Below are positions 34,500 through 42,234 of a stretch of DNA of 64,000 nucleotides, piece after piece. How positions within the stretch are numbered: position 1 is the stretch's first letter; each line of letters begins with the position of its first letter. Under the pieces are notes generated by a model, which worked only from the letters and a program-made list of their open reading frames with translations, had not been told where the DNA came from and ran no database searches. The translations under genes and the position numbers were made by a program. The stretch comes from Tabrizicola_A sp044377735 (GTDB taxonomy: Bacteria; Pseudomonadota; Alphaproteobacteria; Rhodobacterales; Rhodobacteraceae), in NCBI GenBank assembly GCA_044377735.1, contig JBILYK010000007.1, positions 1-64,000 of the forward strand, in the 5' to 3' direction.

Positions 34500-35390
34500 C
34501 TATCGACGCAGGCGCGCGGCCAACCGAGCCGCCTCTTCGATCAGCGCTTGCAGGACCGGGGTCTGCGGATCGCGCCGGGTGGTGATCAGGCCAACCAGAT
34601 GCTCGGCCTCGGGGTCGACGATGGGAATGGCGACGAGCCCCTGACCGGTGAACATCTCGGCCAGCTTCATCGGCACGACTGAGGCCCAGAGGCCTGAGCG
34701 CACATGGGACACCAGCGCAATGGTGGAATTGCTTTCCACCATGGCCTGCACCTTTGCGCCGGCCTCAGCCAGATGCTGGTTGACGATGCGGCGGTTTTGC
34801 ATGTCGGCGGTCAAAAGGCACAAGGGCACTGAGGCCATCTCATGCCAACTGATCCGGTCGCGCCCGGCAAACTCGGTCCCCGGGGCGCAGAGAAATCGGT
34901 AAAACTCGGTGTAAAGTGGGGTTTGAAACACCCGCCCAAGAGGTTCGTTGTCCAGATAGGTGATCCCGGCATCCAGCTCGAGGCTTTCGATGCCATCCAA
35001 GATCTCAACCGAAGTGCGCGACAGGATCGTCACGCGCATGTTCGGATGGCGCGCGGTGAAAGGGCCGGTGAGTTCCGCCACCATTGGCAAAGCGGTGGGG
35101 ATGACCCCAATTCGCAAATTTCCTGAAAGCCCGGCATGGACTGAGCGCATCTCGTCTTTCAGCGCGCGCATGTCACCCACGATGCGCCGCGCCCAATCCA
35201 GCACCCGCTGGCCTTCTGGCGTCAGGCCCTGAAACCGGCTGCCGCGATAGACCAGCTGCACGCCCAATTGATCCTCCAACTGGCGGATCGCACCTGACAG
35301 GCTGGGTTGTGTCACGCCAACCGCTTCGGCCGCGCGGCCAAAGTGGCGCTCGTTGGCCAAAGCGATGAACATTTCCAGCTTGTCGATCAT
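34500..35390 (-). CDS. LysR-family regulator, probable activator of the fds operon
   Basis: 296 aa. Winged helix-turn-helix at about residues 1-60 (DKLEMFIALANERHFGRAAEAVGVTQPSLSGAIRQLEDQLG), then the effector domain from about 90 (GNLRIGVIPTALPMVAEL). It reads in the same direction as fdsGBA and ends 87 bp upstream of fdsG. Formate or a metabolite may be the ligand, but this is only inferred from place. ATG 35390 matches the usual LysR N-terminus; longer readings add unrelated residues. Confidence 0.9.
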   Translation of the reverse strand: MIDKLEMFIALANERHFGRAAEAVGVTQPSLSGAIRQLEDQLGVQLVYRGSRFQGLTPEGQRVLDWARRIVGDMRALKDEMRSVHAGLSGNLRIGVIPTALPMVAELTGPFTARHPNMRVTILSRTSVEILDGIESLELDAGITYLDNEPLGRVFQTPLYTEFYRFLCAPGTEFAGRDRISWHEMASVPLCLLTADMQNRRIVNQHLAEAGAKVQAMVESNSTIALVSHVRSGLWASVVPMKLAEMFTGQGLVAIPIVDPEAEHLVGLITTRRDPQTPVLQALIEEAARLAARLRR

Positions 35391-35438
35391 GGTGCCCAAG
35401 GTGGCCCGACGCTGCGCCCGTGGCAAGGGTGGCAAGAT

Positions 35439-35549
35439 GAGTATTTGGAAAGGCTCGAATCCCAGGCGCGCCCGCTCTTGGATTTGCGTCTTTTGAAATA
35501 CTCGGTGTATGTCATGGCATGCGCCAATGGTCCGAGAAACCCATGGCGC
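35439..35549. repeat. Two-hairpin intergenic element, copy B
   Basis: Same order as 14531-14641: GAGTATTTGGAAAGG (35439-), its partner ending TTTTGAAATACTC (35503), then GCGCCAATGG (35521-35530) TCCGAGAAAC CCATGGCGC (35541-35549). It sits in the divergent gap between the LysR gene and the S49 peptidase gene. The rest of 35391-35645 shows nothing further. Confidence 0.78.
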
Positions 35550-35645
35550 TGGGGGCCGGTCTGCAAGACAGACGTCGCGAGGAGGACGCAGGTCATTCGG
35601 CACAGCACCGTTGCGCGACAGGGGGGGACGCCTTACCTGTGAAAT

Positions 35646-36434
35646 ATGAAAAACTTTTTCCCCTTTCTCAAGCGACCGCCCCTTGTGCCGGTCATCCGCC
35701 TGCAAGGCAGCATTGGCACCGGGCGCAACGGTCTGTCGGATGCCGGGCTCGCCACGGTGATCGACAAGGCGTTCAAGATGAAACCCGCCGCCGTGGCGCT
35801 GGCGATCAACTCGCCGGGCGGATCGGCAGTGCAATCCAGCCTGATTGCTGCGCGAATCCGGCGGTTGGCCGAGGAAAAGGGCGTCAAGGTGCATGCCTTT
35901 GTCGAAGATGTCGCGGCCTCGGGCGGCTATTGGCTTGCCTGCGCGGGCGATGAGATCTGGGTGGATAGCAGTTCCATCGTCGGATCAATCGGGGTGATCT
36001 TCGCCAGTTTCGGCTTTCCCGAGCTGATGGCCCGGCAGGGGGTTGAGCGGCGGGTGGTGACAGCGGGCAAGTCCAAAAGCCTCGCCGACCCGTTCCTGCC
36101 GCAAAAGCCCGAGGACATTGACCGGCTGCGCGCGCTGCAAGGCCCGATCCATGATGCGTTCATCGCCCATGTGAAGGCGCGCCGTGGTGCGCGGCTTGCG
36201 GACGCCGATCTTTTCAACGCCGATGTCTGGGTTGGCCAGCAAGCGGCAGATCTGGGGCTGGTCGATGGGGTCGCCCATCTGGTGCCCAAGATGAAGGCGA
36301 TTTACGGCGACAAGGTGCGGTTGGTGCCGTTGGGCCAAAAGCGCGGCCTTCTGGCGCGATTTGGCCTGCGGCTGGGCGAGGATCTTTTGCAGTCGGTGGA
36401 AGACAGGGCGCTTTGGGCACGCTATGGCCTGTAA
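35646..36434 (+). CDS. S49 family peptidase (SppA/SohB-like)
   Basis: 262 aa. The Ser-Lys catalytic dyad is visible: Ser in VEDVAASGGYWLACAGDEIW and Lys in VVTAGKSKSLADPF. Other family marks are LAINSPGGSAVQSS and SSSIVGSIGVIF. It lacks a clear N-terminal signal anchor (MKNFFPFLKRPPLVPVIRLQG), so it may be peripheral or cytosolic, unlike E. coli SppA. Probably degrades cleaved signal peptides or regulates a membrane process. Confidence 0.9.
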   Translation: MKNFFPFLKRPPLVPVIRLQGSIGTGRNGLSDAGLATVIDKAFKMKPAAVALAINSPGGSAVQSSLIAARIRRLAEEKGVKVHAFVEDVAASGGYWLACAGDEIWVDSSSIVGSIGVIFASFGFPELMARQGVERRVVTAGKSKSLADPFLPQKPEDIDRLRALQGPIHDAFIAHVKARRGARLADADLFNADVWVGQQAADLGLVDGVAHLVPKMKAIYGDKVRLVPLGQKRGLLARFGLRLGEDLLQSVEDRALWARYGL

Positions 36435-36453
36435 CAGCAACCGGAGGGCTTAG

Positions 36454-36642
36454 ATGCTGGTCAAGATCATCCTCGTCTTTCTGTTGGCCATGGCCTTGGT
36501 CGGCATGATCGGCAAGGCGCTGTTTCCGGGCAAGATGGGCCGGATCGCCCAATTGCGCCGTCGGGGTTTGAAACCCCCTGTTTGTCCCAAATGTGGGCGC
36601 TATATCATTGGGAAATCAGACTGCGATTGCAAGAAGGCGTGA
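36454..36642 (+). CDS. Small membrane protein with C-terminal zinc ribbon
   Basis: 62 aa. One membrane helix (LVKIILVFLLAMALVGMIG) is followed by a basic stretch and a four-cysteine knuckle, CPKCGRYIIGKSDCDC. Lies 19 bp after the S49 gene and 1 bp before the SDR, in a tight operon. GGAGGG precedes the ATG. Unknown function. Confidence 0.8.
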   Translation: MLVKIILVFLLAMALVGMIGKALFPGKMGRIAQLRRRGLKPPVCPKCGRYIIGKSDCDCKKA

Positions 36643-36643
36643 C

Positions 36644-37420
36644 ATGCGGGCATTGGTGACGGGGGCGGGCAAGCGGTTGGGCCGCGAAATGGCGCTGTAT
36701 CTGGCGCGGCGCGGCTATGATGTGGCCGTGCATTACGCCGCCTCGCGAAAAGAGGCTGAGGAGGTGGTGAAAGAGATCACCGCCATGGGTCGGCGCGCCT
36801 GTGCGCTGCGGGCCGATCTTTTGATCGAATCTCAGGTGGAAAAGCTGGTGCCGATGGCCGTTCAGGGCCTTGGTGGGCCGCTGACGGTCTTGGTCAACAA
36901 CGCTTCGATCTTCGAATATGACACGCTGCGCACCGCGAGCCGCAAAAGTTGGGATCGGCATCTGGAATCGAACCTGCGCGCGCCCTTCGTCTTGACGCAA
37001 GCCTTTGCCGCCCAGGCCCCTGCCGCAGGGCGGGACGAGGCCGGTGAGCCTGTGTCAAGCGGGCTTGTCATCAACATGATCGATCAGCGCGTGCACAAGC
37101 TTACGCCGGAGTTCATGACCTATACGATCGCCAAGATGGGCCTTTGGGCCCTGACGCGCACCGCTGCCCAAGCCTTGGCGCCAGAGATCCGCGTCAATGC
37201 CATTGGGCCCGGCCCCACTTTGCAAGGTGCGCGCCAAAGCGACAGCCATTTCGCGCGCCAGCGTGCCGCGACGGTGCTGGGGCGGGGCGCGAACGCTGCT
37301 GATATCACGGCAGCGCTCGGGTTTTTCCTCGAATCCCCGTCTGTGACGGGTCAGATGATTGCCGTGGATGGCGGCCAGCATCTGGGCTGGCAAACCCCAG
37401 ATGTGCTGGGGGTTGAGTAG
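36644..37420 (+). CDS. SDR-family oxidoreductase (pteridine-reductase-like)
   Basis: 258 aa. NAD(P)-binding TGAGKRLGREMA at the N-terminus, NNASIFEY, the catalytic YTIAK (in HKLTPEFMTYTIAKMGLWALTRTAAQAL) and AIGPGPTLQGARQSDSHF. The RLGRE and IDQRVH features recall FolM/PTR1 dihydrofolate or dihydromonapterin reductases, but the family is too broad for a firm substrate. The ATG at 36644 is used; an upstream frame start would overlap the zinc-ribbon gene. Confidence 0.88.
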   Translation: MRALVTGAGKRLGREMALYLARRGYDVAVHYAASRKEAEEVVKEITAMGRRACALRADLLIESQVEKLVPMAVQGLGGPLTVLVNNASIFEYDTLRTASRKSWDRHLESNLRAPFVLTQAFAAQAPAAGRDEAGEPVSSGLVINMIDQRVHKLTPEFMTYTIAKMGLWALTRTAAQALAPEIRVNAIGPGPTLQGARQSDSHFARQRAATVLGRGANAADITAALGFFLESPSVTGQMIAVDGGQHLGWQTPDVLGVE

Positions 37421-37731
37421 GCACGATGGGTCTGTCTGCGGCGAGTTGTCCACTTTGGCCCTTGCCGTCACAGAGCCGTTACAAAATCTTCTGAGTTTTC
37501 AGTGATTTGCAAAATTTCAAATAATATATCTTTTAATATCAATTGCTTGATGATTTGCCTAAAAAATAGGCAAATCGTTCTGGCCCATTTGAAACAAGGT
37601 GAATTCCTGCGCTCTGAAAACTTCTCCGCAAACTTATCCACAATCTCGGTGGACTTCTTCCCTCTTGCTCTTGGTCCTCTATCATTGCAGCGATGGTGGA
37701 GAATCAATGAATCCGAAAGGCGCTTTTCTGC
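37421..37731. promoter_or_regulatory. AT-rich intergenic region with 10-bp inverted repeat, upstream of uvrC
   Basis: 311 bp, much more AT-rich than its neighbours between about 37480 and 37620. A perfect inverted repeat GATTTGCCTA-AAAAA-TAGGCAAATC lies at 37552-37576. There are AATAATATATC/TTTTAATATC tracts just before it. Short frames on both strands look spurious. It likely contains the uvrC promoter and a protein-binding site or a small RNA. Confidence 0.5.
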
Positions 37732-39585
37732 ATGAGCGAGCAACCCCGCACTGGGCATGAGGTGATACAAGAGTATTTGCGCGGGCTGGATGGTAGTCCG
37801 GGGGTGTACCGCATGCTGAATGCGGCATCTGAGGTGCTTTATGTCGGCAAGGCGCGCAATTTGAAGGCGCGGGTGTCGAATTATGCGCGGCCCACGGGCC
37901 ATTCGGCGCGGATTGCACGGATGATCTTTGAAACCACCTCGATGATGTTCCTGACCACGCGGACGGAGCTTGAGGCGCTGCTTTTGGAACAGAACCTCAT
38001 CAAGCAGTTGAAGCCGCGCTACAACGTGCTTTTGCGCGATGACAAGTCATTTCCAAACATTCTCATCAGCCGCGAACATCCCTTTGCGCAGCTTAAAAAA
38101 CACCGGGGCGCGAAAAGGGAGAAGGGGCGCTATTTCGGCCCCTTCGCCAGTGCAGGCGCGGTTAATCGCACGCTGAACCAATTGCAGAAGGTGTTCTTGT
38201 TGCGCAACTGTTCGGATGCCATGTTCGCCAGCCGAACCCGGCCCTGCCTGCAGTACCAGATCAAGCGCTGCGCCGCCCCGTGTGTCGGTCGGGTGGGCGA
38301 GGCGGCCTATGGCGCGCTGGTCGCAGATGCCGAGCGGTTCTTGGATGGCAAGTCCACCGCTGTGCAGGCCAATCTGGCGCGTGAAATGTCCGAGGCCAGC
38401 GCGGCGATGGAGTTTGAGCGCGCGGCCGCCCTGCGCGACCGGATCAAGGCGCTGACGCAGGTACAGCAGAGCCAAGGTATCAACCCAGAAGGCGTCGCCG
38501 AGGCGGATGTGGTGGCTGTGCATCTGGATCACGGACAGGCCTGCGTGCAGGTGTTCTTTATCCGTGCCAACCAGTCTTGGGGCAACCGTGACTTTTACCC
38601 CAAAACCGGGGCAGGGGCTGAGGAGCCTGAGATCCTTGAGGCCTTCCTCACCCAGTTTTATGACGATAAGGAACCGCCCCGGCTGATCTTGTTGTCGCAT
38701 CCGGTCGAGAACCCCGATCTGGTGACCGAGGCGCTGTCTATCCGCGCGGGTCGAAAGGTCGAATTGGCTGTGCCCCAGCGGGGCGAAAAGTCAGAATTGG
38801 TGGAAAATGCCACCCGCAATGCGCGCGAAAGCCTGGCCCGCCGAATGTCGGAATCTGCAACGCAGAACAAGCTGTTGCAAGGCTTGGCCGATGCCTTTGA
38901 CCTTGACGCGCCGCCGACGCGGATCGAGGTCTACGATAACGCCCATATCCAAGGGTCTGATGCTGTCGGTGGCATGATCGTGGCGGGCGTGGATGGATTT
39001 TTGAAAAGCCAGTATCGCAAGTTCAACATTCGGTCAGCGGCTGGGGCCAACAGCGACGATTTCGGCATGATGCGCGAGGTGCTGAATCGTCGGTTTGAGC
39101 GGCTACTGAAAGAGGACCCTGACCGCAGCTCGGGGATGTGGCCAGATCTCTTGTTGATTGACGGTGGTGCGGGGCAGGTCTCGGCGGTGGGCGGTGTACT
39201 GGCCGAGTTGGGGATCGAGGATGTGGCGCTGATCGGTGTGGCCAAGGGCATTGATCGTGACGCGGGCAAGGAAGAGTTCCATCGTGGTGGGATGCCTCCC
39301 ATGGCCCTGCCGCGCAATGATCCGGTCTTGTACTTCGTCCAGCGCCTACGCGATGAGGCCCACCGGTGGGCCAACGGCGCCCATGTGGCCAAGCGGGCCA
39401 AGGCGGTTTCGGCCACGCCCTTGGATGAGATTCCGGGCGTGGGCGCGGGGCGAAAGCGCGCGCTTTTGGCGCATTTCGGATCGGCCAAGGCGGTAAGCCG
39501 CGCAGGCGTGTCCGATCTGATGGCGGTCGAAGGGATTTCGCAAAGTCTGGCGGAGATGATCTACGGGTTTTTCAATCCCGGTTGA
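37732..39585 (+). CDS. uvrC: Excinuclease ABC subunit C
   Basis: 617 aa nucleotide excision repair nuclease. GIY-YIG domain at about residues 18-100 (GSPGVYRMLNAASEVLYVGKARNLKARV), UVR domain near 215 (EMSEASAAMEFERAAALRDRIKAL), the RNase H-like C-terminal nuclease with EVYDNAHIQGSDAVGGMIV and LLIDGGAGQVSA, and the terminal HhH pair (LDEIPGVGAGRKRALLAHFGS; VEGISQSLAEMIYGFF). Confidence 0.97.
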   Translation: MSEQPRTGHEVIQEYLRGLDGSPGVYRMLNAASEVLYVGKARNLKARVSNYARPTGHSARIARMIFETTSMMFLTTRTELEALLLEQNLIKQLKPRYNVLLRDDKSFPNILISREHPFAQLKKHRGAKREKGRYFGPFASAGAVNRTLNQLQKVFLLRNCSDAMFASRTRPCLQYQIKRCAAPCVGRVGEAAYGALVADAERFLDGKSTAVQANLAREMSEASAAMEFERAAALRDRIKALTQVQQSQGINPEGVAEADVVAVHLDHGQACVQVFFIRANQSWGNRDFYPKTGAGAEEPEILEAFLTQFYDDKEPPRLILLSHPVENPDLVTEALSIRAGRKVELAVPQRGEKSELVENATRNARESLARRMSESATQNKLLQGLADAFDLDAPPTRIEVYDNAHIQGSDAVGGMIVAGVDGFLKSQYRKFNIRSAAGANSDDFGMMREVLNRRFERLLKEDPDRSSGMWPDLLLIDGGAGQVSAVGGVLAELGIEDVALIGVAKGIDRDAGKEEFHRGGMPPMALPRNDPVLYFVQRLRDEAHRWANGAHVAKRAKAVSATPLDEIPGVGAGRKRALLAHFGSAKAVSRAGVSDLMAVEGISQSLAEMIYGFFNPG

Positions 39586-39629
39586 TCACCATAGCCAAAC
39601 CTTACCTGCCCAAACCCGTCCTATGCCTG

Positions 39630-40607
39630 TCAGATGGAAGCAGCCCGGATATGTCCGGCCCCTTGCAAGACCTGACTGGCGCGGCCCGCCATTAAGGGGG
39701 CGGACCGGCCAATCGCTGCCTGGTCCTTGTTCGGATAGTCGATGGTGGATAAAAAATGCTTCATGCAGTTCAGCCGGGCGCGCCTTTTATCATTGGATTT
39801 GACGATCACCCAAGGTGCATTGGCGGTGTTGGTGTAGAAAAACATCGCTTCTGTGGCCTCGGTGTAGTCGTCCCATTTGCCTAAGGATGCCTTGTCGATT
39901 GGGGAGAGCTTCCGTATCTTCAACGGATCGGTTTCGCACGCCTTAAAGCGTTCGCTCTGCTCCGCTCGGGTGACGGAGAACCAGTATTTGTAAAGCCGTA
40001 TGCCCGAACGGACCAGCATCCGCTCAAACTCGGGCGCTTGGCGCATGAATTCGAGATACTCACCTGGGGAGCAAAAGCCCATCACCCGCTCGACCATGGC
40101 GCGGTTGTACCAAGACCGGTCATAGAACACCATTTCGCCCGCCGTCGGCAGATGGGCGGCGTAGCGTTGAAAGAACCACTGGCCCTTTTCCACATCTGAC
40201 GGCTTGGTCAGGGCGACGACCCGGGCGTATCGGGGGTTCAGATGTTTCATGAACCGCCTGATCGTGCCGCCTTTACAGGCCGCATCGCGGCCTTCCATCA
40301 GGATGACGAACTTTTGTCCCGTCTCTTGCGCCCAAATTTGCACCTTGAGGAGTTCGGTCTGCAATCTTGTCTTTTCCACCTCATAGGTCGTGCGGCCCAA
40401 AAGGCGGGCGTAGGGATAATTTTCGGAATCGAACACTTGCCGAAGGGTGTTGGGGTTGAGGGCCGGAAACCGGTGCGGGCGGGTCAGCCCCTCGCCTTCA
40501 CGGGGGACATCGGGGGCATCTGGGGGGCTATATGGGGCGTTTTTGTGCCCTTGGCCGGCAGGGTGAACGGAGGGCAGGGGCGCCCTGCGCGCGCGGGGCT
40601 GGTCCAT
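39630..40607 (-). CDS. ppk2: Polyphosphate kinase 2
   Basis: 325 aa. Uses polyphosphate to phosphorylate nucleoside diphosphates, or the reverse. Motifs: Walker A-like EGRDAACKGGTIRRFM, LNPRYARVVALTKPSDVEKGQWFFQRY, lid and Walker B region GEMVFYDRSWYNRAMVERVMGFC. The Walker A reads DAACKGG where the usual is DAAGKGG (TGT codon). The N-terminal 80 residues are Pro/Arg-rich and poorly ordered. The start at 40607 has AAGGA upstream. Confidence 0.93.
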   Translation of the reverse strand: MDQPRARRAPLPSVHPAGQGHKNAPYSPPDAPDVPREGEGLTRPHRFPALNPNTLRQVFDSENYPYARLLGRTTYEVEKTRLQTELLKVQIWAQETGQKFVILMEGRDAACKGGTIRRFMKHLNPRYARVVALTKPSDVEKGQWFFQRYAAHLPTAGEMVFYDRSWYNRAMVERVMGFCSPGEYLEFMRQAPEFERMLVRSGIRLYKYWFSVTRAEQSERFKACETDPLKIRKLSPIDKASLGKWDDYTEATEAMFFYTNTANAPWVIVKSNDKRRARLNCMKHFLSTIDYPNKDQAAIGRSAPLMAGRASQVLQGAGHIRAASI

Positions 40608-40809
40608 GGGCGGTTCCTTGTGGTGGGGTCCCATAGAGAAGGCCGCACAAAGATTTCCCCTATCTTGATCCACGTCAATTCTTTGCTGTTCAGGCGCAAG
40701 TTTTCACCCCGCGTGACCCAAACACCACGGCCAAAGCCCGGGCTTTCGTTTCCTGCGGCGCTGCCCTAGGCTGACCTTCAGGACAGAACAAGACGCAAAG
40801 GTTCCCCAA

Positions 40810-41469
40810 ATGCTGACGCTTTACGGCTGCTATCGTTCGCGCGCGACGCGCCCTTTGTGGGCGCTGTTTGAAACTGAGACGGCCTTTACCCACCACCCGA
40901 CCATTCAGGCCTACCGCCTTCCCGACCCGGCTGCCGCCGATGCGCCGGCCAACACCGCCAACCCCGATTTCCTGAAGGTCAATCCGATGGGCCAGATCCC
41001 CGCCATGGTGGACGGCGATCTGGTGCTAACCGAAAGCCTTGCGATCACCCTGCACATCGTGCGCCGCGCCGGTGGGCCGATTGCCCCTGCGAACGATGCC
41101 GAAACTGCGTTGATGGAGCAATGGGCGCTCTTTGCCAGCACCGCCATTGAAGGCCCGGCGCTGGATATCGCCATGACCATCACCAAAGGGCAGGACAAGA
41201 CGCCCGAAGGGGCCGCCCTTGTTTCCAAGGCCGCCGAAGTGCTCCGCCGCCCCTTGGCGCGGCTTGAAGCGCATTTGGCCGCGCAGGATTGGCTCGTTGG
41301 CAACCGCTTTACCGTGGCCGACATCATGGCCGAAGAATGCACCCGCTACGCCCAGCCTCACCCAACGCTGTTGGCCGAATTTCCCGCCGTAGACGGCTGG
41401 ATCGCCCGCTGCCAGGCCCGCCCGGCCTTTCAGAAAATGTGGGCGGGGCGGTTGGCAGAACCGGCGTAA
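40810..41469 (+). CDS. Glutathione S-transferase family protein
   Basis: 219 aa. Thioredoxin-like N-terminus (LTLYGCYRSRATRPLWALFE), the cis-Pro/glutathione region FLKVNPMGQIPAMVDGDLVLTESLAITLHI, and helical C-terminal domain (AAQDWLVGNRFTVADIMAEEC). Monocistronic; the substrate is not predictable. Resembles GstA/maleylacetoacetate-isomerase-like proteins only loosely. Confidence 0.9.
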   Translation: MLTLYGCYRSRATRPLWALFETETAFTHHPTIQAYRLPDPAAADAPANTANPDFLKVNPMGQIPAMVDGDLVLTESLAITLHIVRRAGGPIAPANDAETALMEQWALFASTAIEGPALDIAMTITKGQDKTPEGAALVSKAAEVLRRPLARLEAHLAAQDWLVGNRFTVADIMAEECTRYAQPHPTLLAEFPAVDGWIARCQARPAFQKMWAGRLAEPA

Positions 41470-41495
41470 GTGCCGGGCGCTGCGGGCTGAATGTT

Positions 41496-41513
41496 TATAC
41501 ATTCCAGTGTATA
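41496..41513. promoter_or_regulatory. TATACA-N6-TGTATA operator of the toxin-antitoxin pair
   Basis: A perfect 6-bp inverted repeat 31 bp upstream of the antitoxin ATG. It contains a TATACA-type minus-10-like core. Autorepression by Phd/YefM antitoxins at such sites is the family rule. Confidence 0.65.
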
Positions 41514-41544
41514 TTCTACCGCATTTTGATCCCGGAGCGCCGCC

Positions 41545-41796
41545 ATGACCCGCCTTTTGACCCCACAAATTTGCACCATGACCGAACTGCGCGAGCCGCA
41601 AAAGGTGCTGGATCGTGCCGGCGGCAAGACGGTGGCGATCCTGAAGAACTCGGCCTTGGTGGGTTATCTGGTGCCGGCTGAAAGCGTTGCCCGGGTGCCG
41701 GAGCATACACCGCTGTCGCGTGAGGCGTTGAAGGACTTGTTGGTCCGTACCCGCGAAACAGCTCAGCCTGTGCTGGACTATTTGCGCGACAAGTAA
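41545..41796 (+). CDS. Phd/YefM-family antitoxin
   Basis: 83 aa. The N-terminal DNA-binding region is typical: CTMTELREPQKVLDRAGGKTVAILKNSALVGYLVPAESV. The C-terminal toxin-neutralising helix is short (ALKDLLVRTRETAQPVLDYL). The toxin start follows 3 bp after its stop, so the two are co-translated. GGAG precedes the start. Confidence 0.85.
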   Translation: MTRLLTPQICTMTELREPQKVLDRAGGKTVAILKNSALVGYLVPAESVARVPEHTPLSREALKDLLVRTRETAQPVLDYLRDK

Positions 41797-41799
41797 GGC

Positions 41800-42165
41800 A
41801 TGTTCATCCTGAATGTGGACCTTGTGGTGGATATTCACGACGAGGTTCTGAACCCTGGCGAGTTGACGGGGCTGGCCTTGGACAAGTCGCTGGAAGGGGC
41901 TTTGGCCCGCGTTGAAAATCGCATTGCTTATGGCATGATCGACGATGCTTTTGATCTGGCCGCGGCCTATGCCGTGGCCATCGCTCAGGGCCATTGCTTA
42001 GACGCCAACAAGCGCACAGCATATCGCGCTTTGCAAATCTGCCTTGTGGCGAACGGCGTGCCTGCCCGTTTCACCGCCACCGAAATCGGCCCCGTTATCA
42101 TCCGCGCGGCCCAGCGGCTGTTGGACGAGGGCGAGTTGGCCGATTGGCTGCGAAAGCACGCCTGA
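41800..42165 (+). CDS. Doc (death-on-curing) Fic-fold toxin with shortened active-site motif
   Basis: 121 aa. The Doc fold is shown by VDLVVDIHDEVL near the N-terminus, ENRIAYG, AAAYAVAIAQ and NKRTAYRALQICLVANG. Doc phosphorylates EF-Tu using an HxFx(D)(A)NKR loop. Here the loop reads GHCLDANKR, one residue shorter between His and Asp than the family's HxFxDANKR. The toxin may therefore be weak or dead. The gene pairs with the Phd-type antitoxin just upstream. Confidence 0.85.
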   Translation: MFILNVDLVVDIHDEVLNPGELTGLALDKSLEGALARVENRIAYGMIDDAFDLAAAYAVAIAQGHCLDANKRTAYRALQICLVANGVPARFTATEIGPVIIRAAQRLLDEGELADWLRKHA

Positions 42166-42234
42166 CCCCAACATCTTGCGGACACCCCCCGCAAAATGGT
42201 CTAATGCTGGCTGACCCAGAAAAAGAGCAGCCCG

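Noticed and set aside
37468..37902. Open frame on the minus strand over the AT-rich gap before uvrC
   Set aside because: Half lies antisense to uvrC; the remainder follows the AT-rich composition and has no ribosome-binding site.
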